From Stigmatella ashevillena (GTDB lineage: Bacteria > Myxococcota > Myxococcia > Myxococcales > Myxococcaceae): a DNA stretch of 64,000 bases. Within the stretch, counting starts at the first letter, position 1; every line of letters starts with the position of its first letter. This document shows, one piece after another, positions 1-7,688 of the stretch. Position numbers and translations under genes: made by a program. The notes under the pieces are model-generated. The model saw only the letters and a list, made by a program, of their open reading frames with translations, was not told the DNA's origin and searched no databases. The stretch spans positions 6,008,425 through 6,072,424 of the forward strand of contig NZ_JAQNDM010000002.1 of assembly GCF_028368975.1 (NCBI RefSeq), written 5' to 3'.

Positions 1-2763
1 CCGCTCATGGACCCGGGGCTCGACGCCATGCTGTTGGGGGCGCTGGCCTCGCAGCTCCACGAACTGGCGTCGCGCGTGCTCATCCTGGAACTCAACGTGG
101 CCCGGTTGATGGACCGGCTCCAGGGAGCCACGCCTCAGGAGCGCTTCCACCACTTCTCCACGGTCCTGCTCGGAGAGCCGGGCACGCGGGCCGCGCTGCT
201 GGAGGAGTACCCGGTGCTCGCCCGGCTGATGGCCACCCTGTTGGAGCGCTGGTGGGCGGCGGGCCTGGAGTTCCTGGCGCACCTGGCCGAGGACAGGGCG
301 CTGCTGGAGGAGACGTTCCTGGAGGGACGCACGCTGGGCCCCCTGGTGGCGCTCCAGGGCGGCGTCTCGGATCTGCACCGGGGTGGCCGAGGCGTCTTTC
401 TGCTGCGATTCGGTTCGGGGCTGCGGCTGGTCTACAAGCCGAAGTCCCTCGCGGTGGACCATCGGTTCCAGCGGCTCCTGCACGGGCTCAACGGCGCGGG
501 ATTGCGCCACCCCCATCGGGTGCTCACGGTGTTGGACCGGGGCGGGCACGGTTGGGTTGAGTTCGTGGAGGCCGGAGGCTGTGACTCGCGCGAGGCGCTC
601 CAGCGCTTCTATTGGAGACAAGGCAGCTTCCTGGCGGTGCTCCACCTGCTGTCGGCGGTGGACTTCCACCTGGAGAACCTCATCGCGTCCGGAGAGTTCC
701 CGGTCCTGGTGGACCTGGAGGCGCTCTTTCACCACCGCCCGCCCCTCGAACCCCGGGGCAAGGCGCATGGGCGGGCCTGGGCGCTGTTGGATCGCTCCAT
801 CGTCGCCGTGGGCATGCTGCCCCTCTGCCTCTTCGGCCGGCAGGGAAGGGCGGGGCTGGACATGAGTGGCCTGGGCGGAGAGGCCGGACAGCTCACGCCC
901 CAGCGCATCCCCACGTTGGAGGACTCCGGGAGCGACACCATGCGGGTGGTGCGCCGCCAGGGGCTCATGGTGGGCTCCCACAACCGTCCCCTGCTCGGAG
1001 CGGCGCCGGTGGACCCCACGGAGTTCACCGGCGAGCTCATCCAGGGCTTCGAGGAGACCTACGCGCTGCTGATCCGGGAGCGTGAGGCGCTGGTCCCCTC
1101 GCTGCGGGCCTTCGCGGGGGTGGAGGTCCGGTACATCGCCCGTGCCACCCAGCGCTACGCGATGCTGCTTCAGGAGAGCCACCACCCGGACTTCCTCCGA
1201 GACGGGCTCGAGCGGGACAAGGTGTTGGATCACCTGTGGGCGGAGGCCGTGCATGAGCCCTTGCTGCGAAGGCTGCTGCCCTTCGAGCACGCGGATCTGC
1301 GCCTGGGGGACATCCCGTTCTTCACCGCCCGGCCGGGGGAGCGCCACCTGTGGAGCAGCACGGGTGAGTGCATCCCGGACTTCTTCACCCAGGACAGCCT
1401 GGGCGAGGTGCTGCGGCGGCTGGAGCGGCTGGACGCGGAGGACTGCGCCACCCAGGTGTCCTTCATCCGCAAGGCGATGGTCGCGCTCGACAAGGGCCGG
1501 GCCTTCGCCCCAGCCCGAGCCGCTCCCGCGGGGCAGGAACCGTTGCCGGAGGCCTCGCCCGAGGAGTGCCTGGAGGCCGCGGTGGCATTGGGAGAGCGCC
1601 TGGCGGCCAAGGCCATCCGGGGAGACCGGGATGTGAGCTGGATCGGCCTGAACCTGGACGACTTGCAGCACTGGCGTTGGAGCCTCTCGCCGTTGGGCAC
1701 GGAACTCTACGAAGGGCTGGGAGGGCTGGCGCTCTTCTTCGCGCACCTCGCGGCGAGGACGGGGCGCGAGGACTTCGAGGCGCTCGCGCGCGCGGCCCTG
1801 GAGCCGGTGCGGGAGGATTGGCGCACGCCTGGACTGCGGAGTGGCACGGGGGTGGGCGTCTTCGTGGGGCGTGGCGCGGCGGTGTACGTGCTGGGCCACT
1901 TGGCGGCACTCTGGAACGAGCCACTCCTGAGGGACGAACTGCGAGAAGGATTGCCCGCGTTGGAGGCGCTCATCGAGACGGACGCGCGGCTGGATCTGCT
2001 GAGCGGGTCGGCGGGCCTCGCGGTGGCGCTCCTGGGCCTCTATCGGACGACGGGAGAGGCGCGGTGGCTGGAGGCCGCGCGCCAATGTGGAGAGCGGCTC
2101 GTGGCGACGGCGGTGGCCCTGCCGGGAGACATGGCGGGCTGGAAGGGCGAGGTGGGCATGCAGCCGCTGGCGGGCTTCTCCCACGGCGTGGCTGGTATCG
2201 CCTGGGCGTTGCTGGAACTGGCCGAGGCCACGAAGGACCCGCGGTACGCGGACCTCGCGCACCGGGGGTTGGCCTACGAGCGCTCGCTCTTCGTGCCGGA
2301 GCGGGGCCAATGGAAGGATCTGCGGGCCCCGGACACCGAGGGCCACTTCATGGCCATGTGGTGCCATGGGGCGTCGGGCATCGCCCTTGGACGGCTGCTC
2401 ACGCTGCGCCACCTGAAGGGGCCTGAGGTTCGTGAGGAACTCACGAGGGCGCTCGAGACGACGCTGCGAACCGGCTTCGGTGGGAACCACAGCTTGTGCC
2501 ACGGAGACATGGGCAACCTGGAAGTGTTGCACCTGGCAGGCGCGGTGCTGGGAGAGCCTCGCTGGACGCAGGCGGCACTCCAGTGCGCCACTGCGGTCCT
2601 GCGTCAGGGCCGTGAAGGGGACTGGCGCTGTGGGCTGCCCCGGGGCAGCGAGAGCCCGGGTCTGCTGATGGGTTTGTCGGGCATCGGCTACGGCCTGCTG
2701 CGGCTCTCGGCGCCCGGACACGTGCCGAGCATCCTCTCGCTTGCGTCACCCAGCGGAGAATGA
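1..2763 (+). CDS. lanM: Type 2 lanthipeptide synthetase LanM, 5' end cut by window edge
   Basis: A bifunctional enzyme that dehydrates Ser/Thr of a precursor peptide and then closes thioether rings. The frame is open to the left edge; the first ATG is at 7 and gives 918 residues, a little short of the usual ~1000, so the true start is probably outside the window. Numbering from that Met, the DUF4135 dehydratase half shows VDFHLENLIA (D219, H221, N224) followed by VDLEALF (D236, E238), the kinase-like active site of LanM enzymes. The LanC cyclase half (~res 530-900) has GFSHGVAG, MWCHG (C786, H787) and SLCHG (C831, H832), the zinc ligands, so cyclisation looks intact. No precursor peptide is visible downstream; it may lie upstream of the window. 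LanM family assignment is secure, the product is unknown. Confidence 0.93.
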   Translation, partial: PLMDPGLDAMLLGALASQLHELASRVLILELNVARLMDRLQGATPQERFHHFSTVLLGEPGTRAALLEEYPVLARLMATLLERWWAAGLEFLAHLAEDRALLEETFLEGRTLGPLVALQGGVSDLHRGGRGVFLLRFGSGLRLVYKPKSLAVDHRFQRLLHGLNGAGLRHPHRVLTVLDRGGHGWVEFVEAGGCDSREALQRFYWRQGSFLAVLHLLSAVDFHLENLIASGEFPVLVDLEALFHHRPPLEPRGKAHGRAWALLDRSIVAVGMLPLCLFGRQGRAGLDMSGLGGEAGQLTPQRIPTLEDSGSDTMRVVRRQGLMVGSHNRPLLGAAPVDPTEFTGELIQGFEETYALLIREREALVPSLRAFAGVEVRYIARATQRYAMLLQESHHPDFLRDGLERDKVLDHLWAEAVHEPLLRRLLPFEHADLRLGDIPFFTARPGERHLWSSTGECIPDFFTQDSLGEVLRRLERLDAEDCATQVSFIRKAMVALDKGRAFAPARAAPAGQEPLPEASPEECLEAAVALGERLAAKAIRGDRDVSWIGLNLDDLQHWRWSLSPLGTELYEGLGGLALFFAHLAARTGREDFEALARAALEPVREDWRTPGLRSGTGVGVFVGRGAAVYVLGHLAALWNEPLLRDELREGLPALEALIETDARLDLLSGSAGLAVALLGLYRTTGEARWLEAARQCGERLVATAVALPGDMAGWKGEVGMQPLAGFSHGVAGIAWALLELAEATKDPRYADLAHRGLAYERSLFVPERGQWKDLRAPDTEGHFMAMWCHGASGIALGRLLTLRHLKGPEVREELTRALETTLRTGFGGNHSLCHGDMGNLEVLHLAGAVLGEPRWTQAALQCATAVLRQGREGDWRCGLPRGSESPGLLMGLSGIGYGLLRLSAPGHVPSILSLASPSGE

Positions 2764-2893
2764 AGCCGGGGGGGGCACTTGCCTTCCTGTCGGCAAGCCG
2801 CTGAACTCTGGGAGGAGTCGGCGGACCCCAGGGGGGGCCCGGCATCGCCGTCTTCTCGGGGCGAGCGAAGAACCTTCGGGCGGGAGGTGCACC

Positions 2894-3307
2894 GTGGGAC
2901 CAGAGTGGAGCTTTGGACCGCACACGTTGTCGCTTGAAGAGCCGGGCATCGTGCGGCTCGTGCCCCGGGGCCATCTTCAGTTGAAGGAGATCCGGGAGAT
3001 GATCCTCCCGGTGCAGGAGTTCAAGAAGCGCCATGACACGCTCTACCTGCTGGTGGACGCCCAGCAAGGCACTGGCTTCACGGCCGAGGCGCGCCGGGCC
3101 CTCAACGATGACCGGAGCCTGGTTCCCTACGTGGGGGTCGTGTTCTTCGGGGCCAGTTTCGCCATGAGGGCCATCGCCAACATGATGTCGCGGGCCGGCA
3201 CGCTCATGGGCCGTCCGCCCGTCTATCCCACTGTCTTCACCGCGACCGAGGAAGAGGCGCGGGCGTGGATCGCCGCCCAGCGCGCCGCACGCGCCAAGGA
3301 CCGCTAG
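2894..3307 (+). CDS. SpoIIAA/STAS-like small protein
   Basis: A 137-residue soluble protein resembling the SpoIIAA-like (STAS-fold) proteins common in myxobacteria. No catalytic residues are evident; such proteins usually act as small regulators, but its partner is unknown. The GTG at 2894 is chosen because an AGGAGG-like site (GGGAGGTGCACC) sits just upstream. The frame is open further upstream, but that extension is low complexity and lacks a ribosome site. The body alternates strands and helices, from GIVRLVPRG through LYLLVDAQQG to VVFFGASFAMRAIANMM, as expected for the fold. It lies 130 bp after lanM on the same strand and could be cotranscribed, although its function need not relate to lanthipeptide synthesis. 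Confidence 0.72.
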   Translation: MGPEWSFGPHTLSLEEPGIVRLVPRGHLQLKEIREMILPVQEFKKRHDTLYLLVDAQQGTGFTAEARRALNDDRSLVPYVGVVFFGASFAMRAIANMMSRAGTLMGRPPVYPTVFTATEEEARAWIAAQRAARAKDR

Positions 3308-3315
3308 CGGGACAG

Positions 3316-3506
3316 CACGGGAGGTATGGGGGCGCTCGAAAGTCCAGGCTCAGGCGGTCTCGGTTCCTGAGGGAGCCGGTGGATCCTGATGCGTCCTCGT
3401 CTGGTAAGAGCATGCTGAGCAGCGCGTCGTCGGGGCCCAGGGGTCGCCAGCCGGGCGGCGTCGGCGTGGCGAGGAGCGCGGACCCGGCCTGCTTGGCGCG
3501 CCCCTG
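3316..3506 (-). pseudogene. Orphan 3' fragment of the immunity-like gene found at 11658-12241
   Basis: On the minus strand this stretch encodes ARQAG.ALLATP.PPGWRPLGPDDALL.MLLPDEDA. This is nearly the same as the C-terminus of the frameshifted immunity-like gene near 11.7 kb. The DNA match is direct and also covers non-coding sequence beyond that gene's stop; here the stop codon itself is lost (GCATCA instead of GCATAG). No start or upstream body is present, so it is a dead fragment left by duplication or deletion of a toxin-immunity module. Confidence 0.7.
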
Positions 3507-3617
3507 AGGGGAGGGCGGCCTGGGCCGCAGTGCGCCCGATGGGGGGGCTCGGCCCCTCCGCTCCAGCCCTCACCTTCAACCGTCGGCCCCCGCTCCGTCA
3601 TGTCTCGCCGGGGCTGC

Positions 3618-4637
3618 TCACGACCGCTTATCCTTGCCGTCATCTTCCTCGATGAAGGTGATGTGCTTCAGCGGCTTCTTGAAATAGCCCGTTCCCGCCG
3701 AGACGCCGCAGTAGAACTCGTAGGTACCGCCAAACAGGAGCGAGGTGGCGACGCTGGTGAGACGGAACTGCCAGGGACCGGCCTTGACCGCGTAGACGGC
3801 GAACTTCGGAACCGCCCGGGCGACCATGGCGAACACGCCGGCGTACAGGGCCGTGCGCTTCGCGAAGTCGCTGTGCGAGTAGTCCTGGGCGGGATTGAAG
3901 GTCAGCGCCATGTGGCCGGTGAACATGCCGTAACCGGCGTTGGCCGCGCCGTAGAGCGCATTCACGGGAGCGAACCGCGTCGAGGGAAGCAGGGCGCCGC
4001 TCAGGATCTTGGGAATGAGCACGAGCTCCGTCAGCCAAGCCGGGGTGAAGTGCCGGTCGATCTGGATGTCCCGGTAGGCATCGTTATGTGCCGCGGTGTA
4101 CCCAGAGACCGACGCAAAGTGGTGCTGGACACGGTCGAGGACGGAGGCGCTGCTGGGAAGCGCGGAAGGAACTCGAGTCATCGACGCGTTCGACAAGGCC
4201 AGGGAGAAGCTGGGCAGCACGCTCGAAGAGGCCTTCCGGAACGTCTCCATCATCGACATCGAGTGACTGGAGATCGCACGGCCGGTCGAGGAGGTCTGCG
4301 CGATCTGGTTGTAATTCGACTGGATCAACGACAGCACCAGCCCATAGGCATGGCTGGTGCCGACGAGGCCCGCGTACTGGGTGAGATTTTGATAGATCCA
4401 GCCCTGAAGCCGCTCATCCGCCCGACGAGACTCTGAGGCCTTGATCGCTGCCTTCAGCCGGAGGGTTTGCAAAGGGCTCCAGAGCATCAGGTTCTGAAAG
4501 AGCGGGGTCGGAGCGCTGTACAGAAGGACCTCCGGCCGGATCTGCCATGGCTGATTGAACCAGTGGGTGGTGATCGGCCTGATCGACGAAGGTGCGGTAC
4601 GCGTTTCAATCGTCTCGTTGTGCTCGGGCTTGCGCAT
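3618..4637 (-). CDS. Hypothetical protein, 339 aa
   Basis: I do not recognise this family. The start is ATG at 4637 with CCGGAGAGAAG directly before it, a good ribosome site. There is no signal peptide at the N-terminus. The C-terminal third (about res 225-325) is rich in small and hydrophobic residues (NALYGAANAGYGMF, ALYAGVFAMVARAV, VATSLLFGGTYEF) and may contain membrane-embedded or amphipathic helices; the end is acidic then basic (EEDDGKDKRS). Its surroundings are fragments of a toxin-immunity module and of transposases, so it may be part of a mobile or degraded accessory island, but nothing in it points to a specific activity. Confidence 0.6.
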   Translation of the reverse strand: MRKPEHNETIETRTAPSSIRPITTHWFNQPWQIRPEVLLYSAPTPLFQNLMLWSPLQTLRLKAAIKASESRRADERLQGWIYQNLTQYAGLVGTSHAYGLVLSLIQSNYNQIAQTSSTGRAISSHSMSMMETFRKASSSVLPSFSLALSNASMTRVPSALPSSASVLDRVQHHFASVSGYTAAHNDAYRDIQIDRHFTPAWLTELVLIPKILSGALLPSTRFAPVNALYGAANAGYGMFTGHMALTFNPAQDYSHSDFAKRTALYAGVFAMVARAVPKFAVYAVKAGPWQFRLTSVATSLLFGGTYEFYCGVSAGTGYFKKPLKHITFIEEDDGKDKRS

Positions 4638-4833
4638 CTTCTCTCCGGGGAGCCATTCAGGCCGTCCAACATCGCACAGTTCTTCATTCGGGGAAAAGGA
4701 GACAGACCGGGACCGGGATAGGACACAGCTCGGTTTCCAGTCCTAGTAAATTCGAGCGTTTAGCGAGGGGGGCGACAAGGGCCTTCAGATTTGATCAGGT
4801 GGCCACCCTACTTGGCAAGTAACATCCGAGAAC

Positions 4834-5020
4834 CGAGCAAGAAGAGCAGTTCGTGAAGAGGATGGGGAGGAAGGGAGAGCTGTTTGCGTTCCTGCGCCAA
4901 CATCGCCACGAGCTGTTAGATGAAGCCTTCAGGAAGAACTGGAAGGGATGATGGTGGAACTGACAGTGGTCGACCTGCGAGTGCAGAGGGTGCTGGATGT
5001 GGACTGGAACGAGCGTGAGC
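4834..5020 (+). mobile_element. IS1182-family transposase fragment (plus strand)
   Basis: Plus-strand translation in shifting frames gives VKRMGRKGELFAFLRQHRHELLDEAF, then MVELTVVDLRVQRVLD. Both are typical of the N-terminal domain of IS1182-like transposases. The neighbouring minus-strand fragment at 5031-5336 has the equivalent FAFLRRHRHELLDE segment but lacks the VELTVVDLR block. The catalytic DDE part is absent, so this is only a remnant. Confidence 0.6.
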
Positions 5021-5030
5021 AAAACAGCAC

Positions 5031-5336
5031 TTATTCAGCAGCCAGCGCTGGCTTCACCTTGCGCCAGTCAAACGCCCTCTGCTGGGCTGCCACTTTCACC
5101 GTCCGCTCCAACAACCTTTTATCCATCTGCGTGCGGATGAGCCGCTGGCGAAATTCTCTCAGCGTCGCCTGCCCAAACGCAGGCTCCGTTAATTCTTTCT
5201 GAAATCCCTCATCCAACAACTCGTGCCGGTGACGCCTCAGGAAGGCGAACAACTTGCCCGTCTGTCCCATCCGCTCCAAGAAGCGCTCTTCCTGCTCTGA
5301 CACCTGCTGCGGGGGTGTCCACCGCACGATCCCCAT
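5031..5336 (-). pseudogene. IS1182-family transposase N-terminus, internally deleted
   Basis: A 101-residue ORF starting MGIVRWTPPQQVSEQEE and containing LFAFLRRHRHELLDEGFQ, then LREFRQRLIRTQMDKRLLERTVK and FDWRKV. These blocks match the start of IS1182-like transposases. The stretch that should lie between them (with the VELTVVDLR motif) is missing, and nothing remains of the catalytic domain. It faces the plus-strand fragment at 4834-5020, so two remnants lie in inverted orientation. Non-functional. Confidence 0.65.
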
Positions 5337-5453
5337 GGTTTCCTCCCATCCTGACGACCTATCAGGTGGGGGGCCACCAGATCAGAACTGCCCCTCTCTG
5401 TCGATCCTCCTCGTAACTGCCCGAAATCACTCCGTCTTAAACGGATCGGTGCT

Positions 5454-7154
5454 CTAGCGCACGTACATCTGGATGTAATTTTGGGCCTCGGCCGGTGCCC
5501 CGGTATTGAGATCCAGCGCCCAACCGAACCCCACGCCGTCATTCTCTTGAGAGGCGGCGGCAGGGCTGATATCGGGACCGAACGACGCAGCGGATGAATC
5601 ATCGAAGGGACATGTATGGTTGTTGTGCATGCTCCAGCCGGGGCCATAGGTGGCGTCCTGAAGTCGATCGAGGCCCTGGCAGTAATTCACATCACCTGTG
5701 CCATCGAAGTCTCCCAGGTGAAAATAGAGGTCGGTATCGCAGAGCCTGCCGTCTTCCGTGGACAGGGATCCAGCGGTCATCTCGTATCCGTTGCCTGCCA
5801 GCGTGAGATCACAGATGGGGGCACTGAGGGTGGCCATGAAGCTGGCGATGGAGGTGCTTCCATGGCTCACTCCACCGTATGCCGCCCACTTTCCCGAGGG
5901 CGCATGAACGAAGAGCAGATCGGCGAAGGGCACGGAGAACTGGGCGGCTGACTTGAAGTCCTTGTTCCGCGTCAAGACGCTTCCCACAGTGGCTGTGTCC
6001 GTCATCAGGGTCCGTTGGTTCCAAGTCCAGGTGTGCTGGCCGTCATCGCTGGAGACCATGGTCAACGTCCAGCCTCCCCCGTTCGTGGTCATGTCACAGT
6101 AGGCATCAAAGGGAGCACCGGGGCCTGTACCATCCGGATCGATCGCATAAATCCCACTGGGCTGACCCGGCTTGAGTTCAAGCAACGCCCGGCAGTTCGT
6201 GGCCGCGCATCCGCCCTCGGCGCCATCCTCGGCGGCGTAGAAGGGAAAAGTGAGCGTCTCTCGGGAGAGGCGGGGAGCGGCCGTTCGAGAGAAGTACTCC
6301 TCGAAGCGGATGAGGTTGCCTCCATTGGCGGTGTCATGGAGCAGGTCGTACACGGTCACGTTCAGCTCGTAACGGCCCACGGTCTCAGCGATGGCGCGGA
6401 TGCACTGAGTCACCGAGCCATCCGGATTGGCCGTCGTACTGACCACCTGGGGGCCTAAGAACAGCGGAGGCCCTCCCACCGCTGTCCAGACGAACTCGAT
6501 GGGGTCTTCATCTGGATCTTTCACAGTGGCGCAGACGGCTTGTTCTTCGCACTGAAGCAGGAACTTGGACTCCGCGAAGACCAGATTCACGAGTTCGGGC
6601 GGGTGGTTGAGCATCGAGACGGCATCCCCCGCGCCATGGCCTGGGCCATTGCACTGGTTGATGAGCAGGATCTCCGTCGTCTTTCCATCCGCGATGTGTA
6701 CCCTTGAGGTGGATGCGGGAGCGCAATCCACAGACAAGCTCCCATCCTGGGTCAGTGGCTGAGTCGCGATCTGGTAGCACCCCTCGCTCAGATCGATGAA
6801 AAGGTCCGCGAAGCCGTGAGCAGAATTTCCATCGATAGGCGCGTTCTCAAATCCTGGGAGACCGCCGGGCAACCGGATGGCTTCAAGGGGCTTGTCGATG
6901 CTCTGGGAGAAAGGCTCCACGGCCTCTTCTTCCTCGCAGCCCATCCGCTCCACCGTGAACCGTATGGCCCGCACGTCCGTCCGCTCATCGAGCACGGTGG
7001 TCACGGAAAGGCCGGTGCGGCCGAGTTCCCCCGGGACCTCTCTTGATTCGGCCGTGTCGCAGCCCATGAATCCCACCAGGGGTAGCAACAAGGGGGCGAG
7101 ACGGCGAAACAAGGAGGGCAAAGCCAAGGAGGACGTCGATTTGCTCAGGCGCAT
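5454..7154 (-). CDS. Lipoprotein with C-terminal fibrinogen-like YCD..GGGW domain
   Basis: A 566-residue predicted outer-surface lipoprotein. The N-terminus has a long hydrophobic signal ending in LVGFMGC (lipid Cys32). The middle (about res 180-290) resembles Ig/PKD-like beta domains (ICDPDEDP-style acidic turns, VRYELNVTVYD-like strands). From about res 320 it has the fibrinogen-related pattern: CRALLELKPGQPSGIYAIDP, then AYCDMTTNGGGWTL and a Cys-rich tail ending in WALDLNTG and YIQMYVR. In animals such domains bind sugars or proteins; in myxobacteria they occur in many secreted proteins of unknown target. It stands alone on the minus strand, downstream of another lipoprotein gene. Adhesion or recognition at the surface is an inference. 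Confidence 0.85.
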   Translation of the reverse strand: MRLSKSTSSLALPSLFRRLAPLLLPLVGFMGCDTAESREVPGELGRTGLSVTTVLDERTDVRAIRFTVERMGCEEEEAVEPFSQSIDKPLEAIRLPGGLPGFENAPIDGNSAHGFADLFIDLSEGCYQIATQPLTQDGSLSVDCAPASTSRVHIADGKTTEILLINQCNGPGHGAGDAVSMLNHPPELVNLVFAESKFLLQCEEQAVCATVKDPDEDPIEFVWTAVGGPPLFLGPQVVSTTANPDGSVTQCIRAIAETVGRYELNVTVYDLLHDTANGGNLIRFEEYFSRTAAPRLSRETLTFPFYAAEDGAEGGCAATNCRALLELKPGQPSGIYAIDPDGTGPGAPFDAYCDMTTNGGGWTLTMVSSDDGQHTWTWNQRTLMTDTATVGSVLTRNKDFKSAAQFSVPFADLLFVHAPSGKWAAYGGVSHGSTSIASFMATLSAPICDLTLAGNGYEMTAGSLSTEDGRLCDTDLYFHLGDFDGTGDVNYCQGLDRLQDATYGPGWSMHNNHTCPFDDSSAASFGPDISPAAASQENDGVGFGWALDLNTGAPAEAQNYIQMYVR

Positions 7155-7370
7155 GGAAATCTCTCGGTAACGATGAGGTTTCCATGACCTACATGGATTG
7201 GCGGAAACGTCCGATAGTCCGTCCGTCCCGTCCTCTGTCCGCTGGTGTTCAGCAGGCCCAGCCCACCCCGACCGCTCATGGGTCCGGGTCGGGCAGCCCG
7301 CTGGGGGCCAGCTTCAGGGTGGGTGTCGCGAGCGGGAGCCGGTTCTCGCGGCCCGTGCCCTCAAGAGGGT

Positions 7371-7631
7371 ATGGAGCACCGGGGCGGGCGGGACGCGGAG
7401 CTGCATGACCTGAGGCTGACGGAGACCAGCGCGGCGGTGAACTGGCTGCTGCGGCTGGCCGAGCAGGTGAATAACAACTCGCTGCGGGTGGGCGCGCTCA
7501 ACGAGAAGGAGAAGCTCCTCCCCATCGAGTCGGCCCAGGGCAACAGCGTTTACGTGCAGGAGGACGGTTACCGCTTCCAGATTGACATCGAGAAGCCCTC
7601 GGTCACGCCCGAGGTGCCCTGCAACCACTGA
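7371..7631 (+). CDS. Small hypothetical ORF, possibly a gene remnant
   Basis: An 86-residue frame (MEHRGGRDAELHDLRLTE...PEVPCNH) with codon use like neighbouring genes (third positions mostly G or C). The frame stays open upstream to 7245 but that part looks non-coding. Only a poorly spaced AGAGGG precedes the ATG. It may be a small real protein or the 3' end of a longer lost gene; no family is recognised. It converges on the large lipoprotein gene at 7689-10571. Confidence 0.35.
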   Translation: MEHRGGRDAELHDLRLTETSAAVNWLLRLAEQVNNNSLRVGALNEKEKLLPIESAQGNSVYVQEDGYRFQIDIEKPSVTPEVPCNH

Positions 7632-7656
7632 TCGCGCCAAGACTCACCGAAACCCG

Positions 7657-7681
7657 GGGCAGGGGCTCGAAGCCCCTGCCC
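7657..7681. terminator. GC-rich hairpin between convergent genes
   Basis: GGGCAGGGGCT, three bases, then AGCCCCTGCCC: an 11-bp perfect stem with a 3-nt loop. It lies between the stop of the small plus-strand ORF at 7631 and the 3' end of the minus-strand lipoprotein gene at 7689, the expected place for a bidirectional terminator. There is no clear U-tract. Confidence 0.55.
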
Positions 7682-7688
7682 TGGTGCG

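Noticed and set aside
2741-2893. N-terminal extension of the SpoIIAA-like protein from ATG 2741
   Set aside because: The ATG lies inside the lanM end and has no ribosome site; GTG 2894 has a clear one.
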